Counted from the stretch's first letter, positions 37,260 to 47,306 are shown. The stretch: 64,000 bases of DNA from CAZSSM01 sp964609385 (GCA_964609385.1 CAZSSM010000011.1:51188-115187), one strand, 5' to 3'. The notes: generated by a model not told the origin, from the letters alone. Numbers and translations: made by a program.

Positions 37260-39032
37260 TCAATTGGCTCGGGCCATGCTCGGAGCGGTCGTCGACTCAG
37301 GCGTGGGCGGGTTGTGGAGCAGGGTCGGGTCGTTCGGGAGTTCCAGGACGAAGTTGACGATGTCCCAGATCTCTGCGTGGGCGGCCCGCAGCTTCTCCTC
37401 TTCGGTCCCCTCCCGGGGCATCAGCGAGTTGACATACGACGGCATGCCAACCCCATTGATTCCGTTATGGATCCGCCAGAACAAATCGACCGGCCGTCGG
37501 CCGCCTCGGTAGACACCCTTGTTCAGGTTGTTCGACCGTCGCGGGTTACCCCACTCGTCCAGCGAGTCGTACCACTGCTTCTTGAACTTGGCCAGTTCGG
37601 CGACCTGTTCCGCGTCGAGACCGTGCTGGGCGACGATCTCGGCCTCGACCTCGTTGAGGTTGAATTGGACCAACAGTTGGGCCTGGTCGGAGGTCAGTCC
37701 CAATCGACTCGCTAAGGCCTGTTGTTCGTCGTTCAGTTCGAGCGATCCGGCCGGCTCAGCCGAGTCGGTTTCCTCGATCGCAGCGACCTCAGTCTCGACA
37801 GCGGTCTCGTTCTCGTCGTGGCCAGCCTCGCCATGCTCACCGTGATGGACATGATGGTCGAGAAAGTCTTGGGTTCGGAGGTAGTCGACGATGCTCTCTA
37901 AGACAACGCGCTCGCGCTGTTGGTCGTCCTCAATGAGGGGGTAGCCCTTCCGGAAGTAGGCATCCTCAAAGATCGGTTGCGCGATGAAGGTCTCACCATT
38001 CCCGTCGGCCTTAACCCCGTGGCAGCCGACACAACCGAGGGCGAGGAAGTGCTGACGTCCTCGACGAATGCTGGACGGGCTACGTGGGGTTCTGGGAACG
38101 AGCGGCTCGACGGTCTGCTGGTTGGCGAGGATCCAGGCATCGAAGACACCGGGCACGCCATCGTCTTGGCCCTCGAGGTCGTCTCCGTAGAGGATCATGT
38201 CGCGCGACTCGTTGAGCGAGTTGACCGGATCCTCGGGATCGGCGAAGGCGGCCTCTTCGATGAACCGACGCTCCGTCTCACCACGCATGCTTAGGAAGAT
38301 CATGTAGTCGATGACCTGCTCGATCTCATGTGGTTCCATGAGGGCGTCGAAGGAGGGCATCGAAGAGCCGTGAAGGCCGTGCTTGAGGGTTCGTCGGAGG
38401 TCGTCACGAGACGGCTTGTTGCCGTTGCCGGTGGAGACGAACTTGTAGAGGCCGGGCCGGAAATCGCGAGGCTTGGGGAAGAGGAACGGAGCGGTCGGAC
38501 CGTTTCCATCGCCGCTGACGCCGTGGCAATGCAGGCAGTGGCGGCGATAGAGGGCATATCCCCCCTCGATCCGACCCTGTGCGGAAGCCGAATCCGGCAC
38601 GAGGGTGCCCCAGTCGACATCGACATGGTTGAAATCGTCTTGGCTGGCGGAGTCGAGCGAATTGGCCGTGAAGTTGGCCAACAGGATCCCTTCCAAGACG
38701 CGGCCATCGGGCGTTCGGCCGGAGGTGAGACCTGAACGTGGCGGAACGACGATGCGGTTGGGCGTTGGGCCGTAAATATCACTCAGGATCTCGAGGACCC
38801 CTTCCCGAATCGGCACCGGGATGTCGTCCGATTCGTCGGCCGACGCCTCCTCCGAGCCCATCGGGTCGGTGGCCTCAGATGTGCGCACTTGAAGACGGGG
38901 ATCGACCGAGTAGGACATCCCCGATGGATCGAACGGGTACCAAAGCGAGGAGGATCCGGATGGACCACATCCCGAGCTGAGCAGCGACGCGGCGAGCACC
39001 GCCAAGACCAGTCTTCGAGACCACTTACTCAC
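37260..39032 (-). CDS. Diheme cytochrome c lipoprotein of the oxidase cluster
   Basis: 590 residues beginning with a lipoprotein signal (lipobox LLSSGC, Cys22). The first heme site is CLHCH (166-170) with axial Met225 in HGSSMPSF. The second is CVGCH (334-338), but its likely Met ligand is Met530 (NGVGMPSY), some 190 residues later. The stretch between (about 390-505) is a His- and acid-rich insertion with a helical part (QALASRLGLTSDQAQLLVQF). It probably donates electrons to CtaC at the outer face of the membrane. It is the first gene of the minus-strand oxidase cluster. Confidence 0.88.
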   Translation of the reverse strand: MSKWSRRLVLAVLAASLLSSGCGPSGSSSLWYPFDPSGMSYSVDPRLQVRTSEATDPMGSEEASADESDDIPVPIREGVLEILSDIYGPTPNRIVVPPRSGLTSGRTPDGRVLEGILLANFTANSLDSASQDDFNHVDVDWGTLVPDSASAQGRIEGGYALYRRHCLHCHGVSGDGNGPTAPFLFPKPRDFRPGLYKFVSTGNGNKPSRDDLRRTLKHGLHGSSMPSFDALMEPHEIEQVIDYMIFLSMRGETERRFIEEAAFADPEDPVNSLNESRDMILYGDDLEGQDDGVPGVFDAWILANQQTVEPLVPRTPRSPSSIRRGRQHFLALGCVGCHGVKADGNGETFIAQPIFEDAYFRKGYPLIEDDQQRERVVLESIVDYLRTQDFLDHHVHHGEHGEAGHDENETAVETEVAAIEETDSAEPAGSLELNDEQQALASRLGLTSDQAQLLVQFNLNEVEAEIVAQHGLDAEQVAELAKFKKQWYDSLDEWGNPRRSNNLNKGVYRGGRRPVDLFWRIHNGINGVGMPSYVNSLMPREGTEEEKLRAAHAEIWDIVNFVLELPNDPTLLHNPPTPESTTAPSMARAN

Positions 39033-39554
39033 GCGAGTCGCCTCCTGTCCGTGGTCGCTGGATCGCGCACCTCATCAGATCGTCCCACGCAACCGCGATC
39101 CATGGCGAGGTCGGACGGCACTCTCAACCGAGGATCTGTCGGGAAATGAGGACGCTGGCACGCGGATCAGCGTTGTCGGAACCGCTATGAGATCGGGGGA
39201 ACACGGATGGCTTCGAAGTGGGCAGGGGTCCATTGCATAGACCCAGGGCGGATCCTGCCAGCCATCACCAGAGATATCTTAGAGAACAGCCCGAAAATCC
39301 ACAACTAGATCATCGGCCTAACGGATCAGGATAGAATTTGATGAGCGAATTTCCGATGGTTAAGAAGAGGTCGTTGCATCCGAATTTTCGCGGTGGATTT
39401 GCGTTTCCTTCGCCCATAATCCAGTTGGAAATTCCCAATACCGAGAATTCCAAGGGTTTCTATCGTAACACATGGGAGGGTTTTCCCGGCAACAGTTTCT
39501 TCCGATCTTCGGTTCGAGTTTGGGGATCGTTCGTTTCGGACCGATGAGTGGGGC
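39033..39554. other. Divergent intergenic region, no gene recognised
   Basis: About 520 bp between the cytochrome c lipoprotein gene and the CPBP protease gene. It is lower in GC than the surroundings (about 39270-39470). Short ORFs here overlap on both strands without ribosome binding sites. It likely carries the promoters of the oxidase cluster (minus) and the protease gene (plus). Confidence 0.4.
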
Positions 39555-40457
39555 ATGCGAATATCAGCCCCCCCTTCCCCTCATCCGCAAGGACCGCTTA
39601 CCTCCGCTGCGGAGACTGCTCCAGCCTTAGTGACGAGGCCCGTTCGGGTTCGCGACGGGTCGAATCCGGAGTGGACTGGCGAACAACCGCCTCGATCGAC
39701 CGAGGATTACTGGGTCGGCTCGAGGCGTCCGATCCAGTGCTTCTTGTTCCTCGCGCCTTTCCTGTTGGCCTATGAATGGGGAGTTCACGTCTCGGCGCCC
39801 CACGAGACGGTCTCCCGTAGCGGCGTCGACTCAGCGATCACCGGATTCCTCGATGCGGCGGGGTTAGACGGTTGGGGGACGTTTTTGATCCCCAGTAGCT
39901 TGCTCGTGGCGATCGCATCCTGGCAATTGATCGCGAAGGAGTCGCTGCGACCAGACCCTCGATTCCTTCCAGCAATGGGGCTCGAGTGTGTCGTCTTCGC
40001 CTTCGGGCTCCTGGGTGTCAGCGAACTGATCGATTCGGGATTGGCGAGGCTCGATACTTGGGACATTGGTTCGACCTCGACGTCGATCCCGGTACCGGAA
40101 ACTGTTCAAGAAACGTCCAGGTGGTGGTTAGGCTGCCTGGGTCTTCTTGGCGCTGGGATTTATGAAGAAGCGGTCTTTCGCGCGTTGTTAATCCCAGCCC
40201 TGTATTGGCCTGCACGTCGGGTCGGCCTTCCGGGCTGGATCGCGGGCACCATGGCGGTGACTGGCTCGGCCTTAGCGTTCGCACTAGCTCACCATCTCGG
40301 TCAGTATGGCGAGGGTTTCACCTGGTTCGCCTTTCTGTTCCGCTGGGCAGCGGGGATCTATTTCGCCTGGATCTTCGTCGTCCGAGGCTTCGCGATCGTG
40401 GTTGGCACACACATCGCATACAACGTAATGGTCGTTGGGCTCGAGTGGGCTGGATAG
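39555..40457 (+). CDS. CPBP-family intramembrane metalloprotease
   Basis: About eight transmembrane segments. The CPBP (Abi/Rce1-like) motifs are present: Glu-Glu in GAGIYEEAVFRALLI (EExxxR), FALAHHLGQYG (motif 2 His), and HIAYNVMVV (motif 3 His). The first 50 residues are polar and probably cytoplasmic. Members cleave membrane substrates or prenylated peptides; the substrate here is not known. It faces away from the oxidase cluster and is followed by the phosphoesterase gene. Confidence 0.85.
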   Translation: MRISAPPSPHPQGPLTSAAETAPALVTRPVRVRDGSNPEWTGEQPPRSTEDYWVGSRRPIQCFLFLAPFLLAYEWGVHVSAPHETVSRSGVDSAITGFLDAAGLDGWGTFLIPSSLLVAIASWQLIAKESLRPDPRFLPAMGLECVVFAFGLLGVSELIDSGLARLDTWDIGSTSTSIPVPETVQETSRWWLGCLGLLGAGIYEEAVFRALLIPALYWPARRVGLPGWIAGTMAVTGSALAFALAHHLGQYGEGFTWFAFLFRWAAGIYFAWIFVVRGFAIVVGTHIAYNVMVVGLEWAG

Positions 40458-40576
40458 ACCATTCCCCACTCCGTTCCGACTCATATAGCTCCACTGTTAC
40501 CCGACCAATTGACCGGCTGGCGAAGGTGAACTTGTTCGTCTGTTTGGGTCGATAGCCACCGAGATTGTCGAGTCCA

Positions 40577-41479
40577 ATGCGTCTGCTCCACCTTTCCGAC
40601 GTCCACGTCTGGCGAATCCCTCTGCTTCCTTGGCGATACCTGGGTAAACGTGTGGTCTCGACGACCGAACTGTTGACCGGTCGGGCATCGCGGTTCCGCC
40701 AAGATCTGCTTCCTGATGTCGTGGACTACGCTGGATCACTCGAATGGGATCACCTCGTGATCTCTGGCGATCTGACGACCTCGTCGTTACGGAGTGAGTT
40801 TGAGGCTAGCTTGCGGGTCCTCGAGCCATTGCTCAACGATCCGGACCGCGTGACGATTGTGCCGGGCAATCACGATCGCTATACGTACGTGGCAGCGCGA
40901 AATCGTCGGTTCGAACGGTGGTTCGGAGCTTATGCACCATCCCCATCGTATCCATGGCTTCGATGGCTGGATTTGGATACCGCGATCCTCGGCTTGGACC
41001 CCAACAGGCCCTACCTCAATGCCCGTGGCTTCTTACCCGATCGACAGCTCGACGATGCACGTGAACTGGTCGCTCAGCATCGCGACTCGATCCGACGACT
41101 CCTCGTGCTCTGCCATTATCCGGTCTTCGCGCCCGAGGAGCACCGCAACGATCTTCGGAGCAAGCGGTTACTGAACACCAACGTCTTGGTCGATTGGCTC
41201 CGAGAGCTTGGCCCACACCTTTATCTGTGTGGGCACGTGCATGCGGCTTGGGCCTACCGGCCTGACGAACTGCCCGCCCAGGTCGGCATCAACCCGGGGG
41301 CGACGGTCTTCTCGACGAAACGTTCGCCGTGGGGTCCTGGATTCGCCATGATCGAGCTGGACGGATCCCAGCTTCGAGTCACCCGTCACTCCTTCAATCT
41401 CCAAGGAACCTGGAGTGAGGAGACCCTCTGGGATTGGTCGAATGTCTTTGACACCCCCAAGATCGCAACGGTGCCTTGA
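40577..41479 (+). CDS. Calcineurin-like metallophosphoesterase
   Basis: The start is the ATG at 40577 (an in-frame TTG lies 4 codons before). Dimetal-site motifs are in order: LLHLSDVHVW (DxH), VISGDLT (GD), IVPGNHDRY (GNHD), VLCHYPVF (H), and YLCGHVHAAW (GHxH). Family members hydrolyse phosphoesters such as cyclic nucleotides, Nudix-type substrates or UDP-diacylglucosamine. The substrate is not clear here. It is convergent with the ATP synthase operon. Confidence 0.88.
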   Translation: MRLLHLSDVHVWRIPLLPWRYLGKRVVSTTELLTGRASRFRQDLLPDVVDYAGSLEWDHLVISGDLTTSSLRSEFEASLRVLEPLLNDPDRVTIVPGNHDRYTYVAARNRRFERWFGAYAPSPSYPWLRWLDLDTAILGLDPNRPYLNARGFLPDRQLDDARELVAQHRDSIRRLLVLCHYPVFAPEEHRNDLRSKRLLNTNVLVDWLRELGPHLYLCGHVHAAWAYRPDELPAQVGINPGATVFSTKRSPWGPGFAMIELDGSQLRVTRHSFNLQGTWSEETLWDWSNVFDTPKIATVP

Positions 41480-41518
41480 ACCCTCGCGATTTGGGAGTTT
41501 CGATCGAGAATTACTCGA

Positions 41519-42001
41519 TCAGGCTGAGCGTTCGGCAGCGTCGCGTACGCCGTTCAGCTCGGCGAGCTTGAGCAAAGTGCGGGCTCGTTGGATTCGTCGC
41601 TGCCGGCTCTCGAGTTCCTCGGTTGAGGTGTTTCCGATTCCCTCAGCCGCCTTGAGGTCTTTGGTCACTGCGTCCACATCGACGTCGGTAATGGCCGACC
41701 CAGTGAGAATTGTGACTTGGTTGCTCAAGATTTGGACAAATCCGTCCTCGACATAGAAGTGATGGACGCGATCATCCTGCAATCGGATCTTAAGTAATCC
41801 CTCACCCAGGCGAGCAACCATCGGCGCGTGCCCGGGCATAACCCCATAGAGCCCGTCAATTAAAGGGGCAACGACCTCGTATGAAGCGGCCTCGAAGACG
41901 ACGCGCTCGGGCGTAACGACCGAGGTCTGGATCATACCCCCAGATTGATGGCTGGCGGCTTCAATGAGGTTGGGGCTAGTGGGTGTGGGGGCCGTGGACA
42001 T
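41519..42001 (-). CDS. atpC: ATP synthase F1 subunit epsilon
   Basis: The start at 42001 has GAGGAG 11 bases upstream. After a polar N-terminal extension of about 22 residues, the beta-sandwich domain begins at MIQTSVVTPERVVFEA, with YGVMPGHAPMVARLGEG as the family signature and the helical hairpin at the C-terminus (STEELESRQRRIQRARTLL). It is the last gene of the minus-strand atp operon, after atpD. Confidence 0.92.
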   Translation of the reverse strand: MSTAPTPTSPNLIEAASHQSGGMIQTSVVTPERVVFEAASYEVVAPLIDGLYGVMPGHAPMVARLGEGLLKIRLQDDRVHHFYVEDGFVQILSNQVTILTGSAITDVDVDAVTKDLKAAEGIGNTSTEELESRQRRIQRARTLLKLAELNGVRDAAERSA

Positions 42002-42182
42002 CGGCCGAAAGCTCCTCGGATCTGGGTTCTCGAAGGGTCGGCGGACCGACAACAGGCCCCCGCCATTTGGTGTCTCACCGGCCAACGCCCTCGAGGCCGA
42101 GGTCGAGTCAAAAAGACGAGAAAGACCGGTCGACCCGGCAGTCGATCAAAGATGACAAACCGGAATCAACGAGCGGTGGTGC

Positions 42183-43625
42183 TCAGGAGCCCAACTTCTC
42201 GGCTTGCTCGGCAGCCTCTTCGATCCCGCCGACGTAGAGGAAAGCGTTCTCGGGGAGGTGGTCCCACTTGCCTTCGCAGAGTTCCTTGAAGCTCTGGATC
42301 GTCTCAGCTCGCGGAGTGTACTTGCCCGGCTTGTTGATGAAGACTTCGGCAACGAAGAAGGGCTGCGAGAGGAACTTCTCGATCCGGCGGGCGCGGTGGA
42401 CCACAATCTTGTCCTCCTCGCTGAGTTCGTCGACGCCGAGGATCGAGATGATATCACGGAGTTCGCGGTAGCGTTGGAGGATCGACTGGACCTGGCGTGC
42501 GACGGCGTAGTGTTCCTCACCGACGAACTGCGGGTCGAGGATCCGTGAAGTTGAGCCCAGCGGGTCGACGGCCGGGTAGATCCCCTTCTCGGCGATCGAG
42601 CGTTCCAAGACGATGAAGGCGTCGAGGAAGCCGAAGGTCGTAGCCGGCGCGGGGTCGGTCAGATCGTCGGCCGGGACATAGACGGCCTGCACCGAGGTAA
42701 TGGCCCCCTTCTTGGTCGAGGTGATCCGTTCCTGCAGGGCGCCCATCTCGGTGGCGAGTGTCGGCTGGTAACCGACGTTCGAGGGCATCCGACCCAACAG
42801 CGCGGAGACCTCTGAGCCGGCTTGGCTGAACCGGAAGATGTTGTCGATGAACAGCAAGGTGTCGGCTCCGGTCGAGTCCCGGAACCACTCGGCGTTGGTC
42901 AGCGCCGAGAGTGCCACGCGGAGCCGAGCGCCCGGCGGCTCGTTCATCTGGCCGAAGAACATCACCGTGCTGTCGATGACGCTCTTGCCCCCTTGACCGA
43001 TCTTGGTCTCTTGCATTTCGAGCCAGAGATCGTTGCCTTCGCGGGTCCTTTCGCCAACGCCGCCGAAGACCGAGTAGCCGTTGTGGACCTTAGCGATCCG
43101 CGCGATCAGCTCCTGGAGAATGACGGTCTTGCCCAGGCCAGCCCCGCCAAACAGGCCGATCTTGCCGCCACGCACGAATGGTGTGAGCAGGTCGATCACC
43201 TTGATGCCGGTCTCGAAGACTTCGGTCTTGGGTGAGAGGGCTTCGAAGTCGGGTGCCTTGCGATGAATCGGCCAATTCTCTTCGGTCTGGACCTCGCCCC
43301 GGCCGTCGATCGGCTGACCGAGCAGGTTGAAGACGCGGCCAAGCGTGTCCAGGCCGACCGGCACCGAAACCGGTTCACCGGTATCGACCGCCTCCATCCC
43401 ACGGACCAGGCCTTCGGTCGAGCCCAAAGCGACGCAGCGGACCCGGTTATTCCCCAGGTGTTGCTGGACCTCGCCCGTCAAGTTGATCGCGTTCCGGCCC
43501 TCATCGTTGACGATGCGAACCGCGTTAAAGATGTCTGGCAGGTTCTCGCCCTCGAACTCGACGTCGAAAGTGGAGCCGATCACTTGCGAGATCCGACCGA
43601 CCAATGACTGGGTGGCAGTGGCCAT
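42183..43625 (-). CDS. atpD: ATP synthase F1 subunit beta
   Basis: 480 residues, normal length. Walker A GGAGLGKT, the catalytic GVGERTREGNDL with Glu, LLFIDNIFRFSQAGSEVSAL (DELSEED motif near LGVDELSEEDK) and YVPADDLTDPAPATTF are all present. It holds the catalytic nucleotide sites. It lies between atpG and atpC. Codon bias follows the rest of the operon. Confidence 0.98.
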   Translation of the reverse strand: MATATQSLVGRISQVIGSTFDVEFEGENLPDIFNAVRIVNDEGRNAINLTGEVQQHLGNNRVRCVALGSTEGLVRGMEAVDTGEPVSVPVGLDTLGRVFNLLGQPIDGRGEVQTEENWPIHRKAPDFEALSPKTEVFETGIKVIDLLTPFVRGGKIGLFGGAGLGKTVILQELIARIAKVHNGYSVFGGVGERTREGNDLWLEMQETKIGQGGKSVIDSTVMFFGQMNEPPGARLRVALSALTNAEWFRDSTGADTLLFIDNIFRFSQAGSEVSALLGRMPSNVGYQPTLATEMGALQERITSTKKGAITSVQAVYVPADDLTDPAPATTFGFLDAFIVLERSIAEKGIYPAVDPLGSTSRILDPQFVGEEHYAVARQVQSILQRYRELRDIISILGVDELSEEDKIVVHRARRIEKFLSQPFFVAEVFINKPGKYTPRAETIQSFKELCEGKWDHLPENAFLYVGGIEEAAEQAEKLGS

Positions 43626-43752
43626 GATAGAGCGATCCTCGGGGACTGTAGTTGACGTCGAATGTGGGGATCGAGGGTTTATGGTAGCGTTCGCGCACGA
43701 GCGGAACCTGAGTCGAATTCCGCCAGTGCTATGGAGACTATCGCCTCTCGGG

Positions 43753-44655
43753 TCAGCCGGAGAGGGCGTCGGAGGCGCTGATGACTTCGGAGAGTTCTCG
43801 GGTGATCTGAGTTTGACGTGCTTTGTTGTAAGAGCGTGTCAACGACTTAACCATGTCTTCAGCATTCTGGGTGGCGCCGCGCATTGCGATCATCCGCGCG
43901 ATTTGCTCACTGACGGCCGCGTCGAGAAAGCACTTGAACAGCCGGGCCTTCAGGGCGGCCGGCACCAACTCCTCGAGAATGCTCTCGGGGTTGGGTCGGA
44001 ACTCGAACTGTGGACGTAGGGACCCGTTCGCATTGGAATTCGTGGTCGTCGTTGACTCAGCCGGGCCGGCCAGATCAGTCAGAGGCAGCAAAGTGGCCAC
44101 CTCCGCCTCTTGTCGAGACGAACTGACAAACCGGGTATAGACCACGAGCAACTGATCGATTTCGCCATCGCGATACATCTGGATGAAGCGCTCGGCGATC
44201 GGCTCGACCTCGGAGAATTGCGGCTTGTCTTCAAACTGGGTGTAGGTGCGATCGACGTGGATGTTCCGGAACCGGCAGTAGCTGATTCCGCGTTTGCCAG
44301 AGACCTCCGTCCGGATCGCTCGACCATCGACCTGAGCGTCGATATGTGCCTTGGTCGCCACCCGAATCACATTGGCGTTGTAGCCACCGGCCAAGCCGCG
44401 ATTGCTGCTCAGGACCAGAAGTGCTGTGGTCCGGATCGGGTCGCGGACCTCAAGTAAGGGGTGGGAGACATCCAGATCGGTCTGTCCCAGATCGGCGACC
44501 AATTCGGCCAGTTTTCGCGTGTAAGCCGTGGCCGCCTGCGCGCGGTCCATCGCCTTTTTGAAACGCGCCGTGGCGATCAGCTCCATTGTGCGCGTGATCT
44601 TCTTAATGTTTCGGATCGCCTTACGGCGCTTGACGATCGCACGGGCCTTAGCCAT
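43753..44655 (-). CDS. atpG: ATP synthase F1 subunit gamma
   Basis: 300 residues. The N-terminal helix (IVKRRKAIRNIKKITRTMEL) and the C-terminal helix (MRGATQNAEDMVKSLTRSYN, ITRELSEVISASDALSG) form the rotor shaft; LVLSSNRGLAGGYNANV marks the central domain. It transmits rotation between the c-ring and the beta subunits. It starts about 200 bp after atpA. Confidence 0.96.
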   Translation of the reverse strand: MAKARAIVKRRKAIRNIKKITRTMELIATARFKKAMDRAQAATAYTRKLAELVADLGQTDLDVSHPLLEVRDPIRTTALLVLSSNRGLAGGYNANVIRVATKAHIDAQVDGRAIRTEVSGKRGISYCRFRNIHVDRTYTQFEDKPQFSEVEPIAERFIQMYRDGEIDQLLVVYTRFVSSSRQEAEVATLLPLTDLAGPAESTTTTNSNANGSLRPQFEFRPNPESILEELVPAALKARLFKCFLDAAVSEQIARMIAMRGATQNAEDMVKSLTRSYNKARQTQITRELSEVISASDALSG

Positions 44656-44854
44656 GGAAGGACTCGATCGGTCTCGGACAAAGGATCGGGCCGGGAGAGA
44701 GAAAGTCGGACGAAGTCCGGTATCTGGTCGACCTAGGTACCCTCAGATCGGTCAATCGAAGGGGAGTACGGAACAGAGCGATCGAGTGTCGAATTCGCTC
44801 CAAACACCGTTTCCCCCGAAACCGTGGGGGCGGGCCCTAAGCCGGAAAAGACAA

Positions 44855-46612
44855 TCAGGCGGTCGCGGCGGACTCGGTGGCAACGGCCTGATCCGAAGTC
44901 GACGCTCCGTTCTGGGGCCGAGGACTCTGGTAGTAGGTCTCCGAGAATTCCTTGAGACAACGGTGGAGCATCTCGCGAACCTCATCGGTCAGCTTTCGGG
45001 CTGACTCGAGGATCTTGCGGTCATCCCCACGCTGTTCCCGCATGAAGCGACAGAACTGCTCGTCGAAGGCAGGAACCTCCGAGACCGGAATCGGATCCAG
45101 ATATCCTTGAGTTCCCGCGAAGATGGCCATGACTTGGTCGATGACGTCGACGGGCTGGTATTGCGGCTGCTTGAGCAGCTCGACCATCCGGTTCCCGCGG
45201 TCGAGCTGTTGTTGGGTGGCCTTATCTAATTCGGTGCCGAGCTGGGCGAAGGCTTCCAGGGCGCGGAAGGCAGCAAGGTCGAGACGGAGGCCGCCAGCGA
45301 CCTTCTTCATGGCGGGGATTTGGGCCTTACCGCCGACCCTCGAGACGCTGATCCCCACGTCGATGGCCGGCCGGACGCCGGCGAAAAACAGGTCGGGCTG
45401 GAGATAAATTTGTCCGTCGGTGATCGAGATCACGTTGGTCGGGATGTAGGCTGAGACTTCACCCTCGAGGGTTTCGATGATCGGCAGCGCAGTCATCGAT
45501 CCGCCCGACTTGGCCGTCTTAACCAGCTTGAGGTCGTCACTGGGACGTTGCTGACGGAGGGCTTCTAGATCGGCTTCAGCCCGTTCCTTGTCCTGTTCGC
45601 CGACATAGACCTTGTCGTTAACGCCCCAGTGCTCGCCGACCGGATCGCTGAGATCGTCCTCCGGGGCGCTGCCGGGCACGATGACATAGCGGTTGGCGAG
45701 TTTGGCGGCCCGTTCCAGCAATCGGCTGTGGGCGTAGAAGACGTCCCCAGGGAAAGCTTCGCGACCTGGCGGGCGGCGGAGCAGCAGGGAGACCTCTCGA
45801 TAAGCGACGGCCTGCTTGGACAGGTCGTCGTAGATGATCAAGGTGTGCTTGCCCTCATTCATGAAATGCTCGGCCATCGCGCAGCCGGCGTAGGGGGCAA
45901 TGTACTGGAGCGGCGCGGGATCGCTGGCACCGGCCGAGACGACGATCGTGTAGTCCATCGCGCCGGCATTGCGGAGCACCTCGACCAAGCCAGCGGTCGT
46001 CGACTCCTTCTGGGCGATCGCCACATACACACAGATGACGTCGCCGCCCTTCTGATTGAGGATCGCGTCGATGGCGACGGCAGTCTTTCCGGTCTTGCGG
46101 TCACCGATGATCAACTCGCGTTGGCCGCGACCGATCGGAATCATAGCGTCGATCGCCTTGATACCAGTCTGCAACGGCTCATCGACGGGCTGGCGGTCGA
46201 CCACACCCGGCGCGAGGCTCTCGATCGGCCGGGTTAGCGAGGTGTTCAGCGGGCCACGCTGGTCGATCGGTTCGCCGAGCGGGTTGAGGACCCGGCCCAG
46301 TAGCGAATCGCCGACGGGGACACGGAGCAACTCGCCGGTCGCCCGGACTGTCTGGCCCTCCTCGATCCCCTCGAAGGAGCCGAGGATGATCGCGCCGACG
46401 GAGGCCTCTTCGAGGTTGAGCGCCAGGCCTTTGGTGCCGTTCTCGAAGGCGACCATCTCCATGGCCATGGCACCCGAGAGACCGTGGATTCGAGCGATCC
46501 CATCGCCGACTTCCAGGATCCGACCCACCTCCTCGCGGGCGACCTCGGCCTGAAAGTTCTCGATCTCGCTCTGAATCAGCGACGTGATTTCGTTAGCCTT
46601 GAATGAGGTCAT
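44855..46612 (-). CDS. atpA: ATP synthase F1 subunit alpha with an extra internal segment
   Basis: 585 residues against about 505-515 in most bacteria. The Walker A GDRKTGKT (170-177), QKESTTAGLVE and LTALPIIET-type block (SMTALPIIETLEGEVSAY) are conserved. About 50 extra residues sit between RAAKLANRYV (about 309) and LKLVKTAKSGGS (about 361); they are charged and predicted helical. A 20-residue polar tail also extends the C-terminus. The subunit carries non-catalytic nucleotide sites. Its start overlaps the end of atpH by 20 bp. Confidence 0.96.
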   Translation of the reverse strand: MTSFKANEITSLIQSEIENFQAEVAREEVGRILEVGDGIARIHGLSGAMAMEMVAFENGTKGLALNLEEASVGAIILGSFEGIEEGQTVRATGELLRVPVGDSLLGRVLNPLGEPIDQRGPLNTSLTRPIESLAPGVVDRQPVDEPLQTGIKAIDAMIPIGRGQRELIIGDRKTGKTAVAIDAILNQKGGDVICVYVAIAQKESTTAGLVEVLRNAGAMDYTIVVSAGASDPAPLQYIAPYAGCAMAEHFMNEGKHTLIIYDDLSKQAVAYREVSLLLRRPPGREAFPGDVFYAHSRLLERAAKLANRYVIVPGSAPEDDLSDPVGEHWGVNDKVYVGEQDKERAEADLEALRQQRPSDDLKLVKTAKSGGSMTALPIIETLEGEVSAYIPTNVISITDGQIYLQPDLFFAGVRPAIDVGISVSRVGGKAQIPAMKKVAGGLRLDLAAFRALEAFAQLGTELDKATQQQLDRGNRMVELLKQPQYQPVDVIDQVMAIFAGTQGYLDPIPVSEVPAFDEQFCRFMREQRGDDRKILESARKLTDEVREMLHRCLKEFSETYYQSPRPQNGASTSDQAVATESAATA

Positions 46613-47303
46613 GGCTTCTGCGCTGCAAGAGGGAGTGGTGGAGCTGTTCGAGCCGCGCCCGAACCGAGGCGTCGTAAAGCGTGTCGCCGACCTGAACGAT
46701 CAGGCCGCCGAGCAGGTCCGGATCGATCTCCATCGCAATCACGGGGTCGGACCCAATGAGCGCGCGAAGTCGTTGGACGAGGTCTGCACGTTGGGTGTCG
46801 TCCAAGGCGACCGCCGAGGTGACGCGAACTCGTCGGCGGTTCAGGCGTTGATCGCGTAGCAGATGGGCCCGATCCAAAATCGAGCCGATCATGAGGAACC
46901 GCCCATTGCGGTTGAGCACGCGGAGGAAGTTCAAGCTGACTGCGCTAATCCGCCCCTCAAGCAGGCGGGTCAGGGACGCGTCGCGCTGGTCGGAGGTCAC
47001 GATCGGTGATGTGAAGATCGCGGCGAGTTTCGGATGTCCACCCAGAACGCCGTGATAGAACTCGTCGAGCTCATCCAGGATCGGATCGAGGCCAGGGCCG
47101 GCCTGAGCTGCATTGAGCAAAGCCGTCGCGTACGATTTGGAGACCTCGGGATCGTCTTCCTGAAAGAGTCGGAGATGCGCTGCTGACAATCCCGGATCCG
47201 ACGTAGCAGGCACTGGCTCTGGAGTGAAAGATGTGGGTCTCGAAGGCTTAGGGGTCAGCGGAGCCGGCTCGGGCGTCTTGGGAGGTGTGGGCACATCAGA
47301 CAT
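46593..47303 (-). CDS. atpH: ATP synthase F1 subunit delta
   Basis: 236 residues. The first 45 residues are a proline- and threonine-rich extension (TPPKTPEPAPLTPKPSRPT). The OSCP/delta domain follows: SKSYATALLNAAQAG, LDELDEFYHGVLGG, VSLNFLRVLNRNGRFLMI and, at the end, MEIDPDLLGGLIVQVGDTLYD, a family signature. It joins F1 to the peripheral b stalk. It follows the second b-type gene by 3 bp. Confidence 0.93.
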   Translation of the reverse strand: MSDVPTPPKTPEPAPLTPKPSRPTSFTPEPVPATSDPGLSAAHLRLFQEDDPEVSKSYATALLNAAQAGPGLDPILDELDEFYHGVLGGHPKLAAIFTSPIVTSDQRDASLTRLLEGRISAVSLNFLRVLNRNGRFLMIGSILDRAHLLRDQRLNRRRVRVTSAVALDDTQRADLVQRLRALIGSDPVIAMEIDPDLLGGLIVQVGDTLYDASVRARLEQLHHSLLQRRSHDLIQG

Positions 47304-47306
47304 GGC

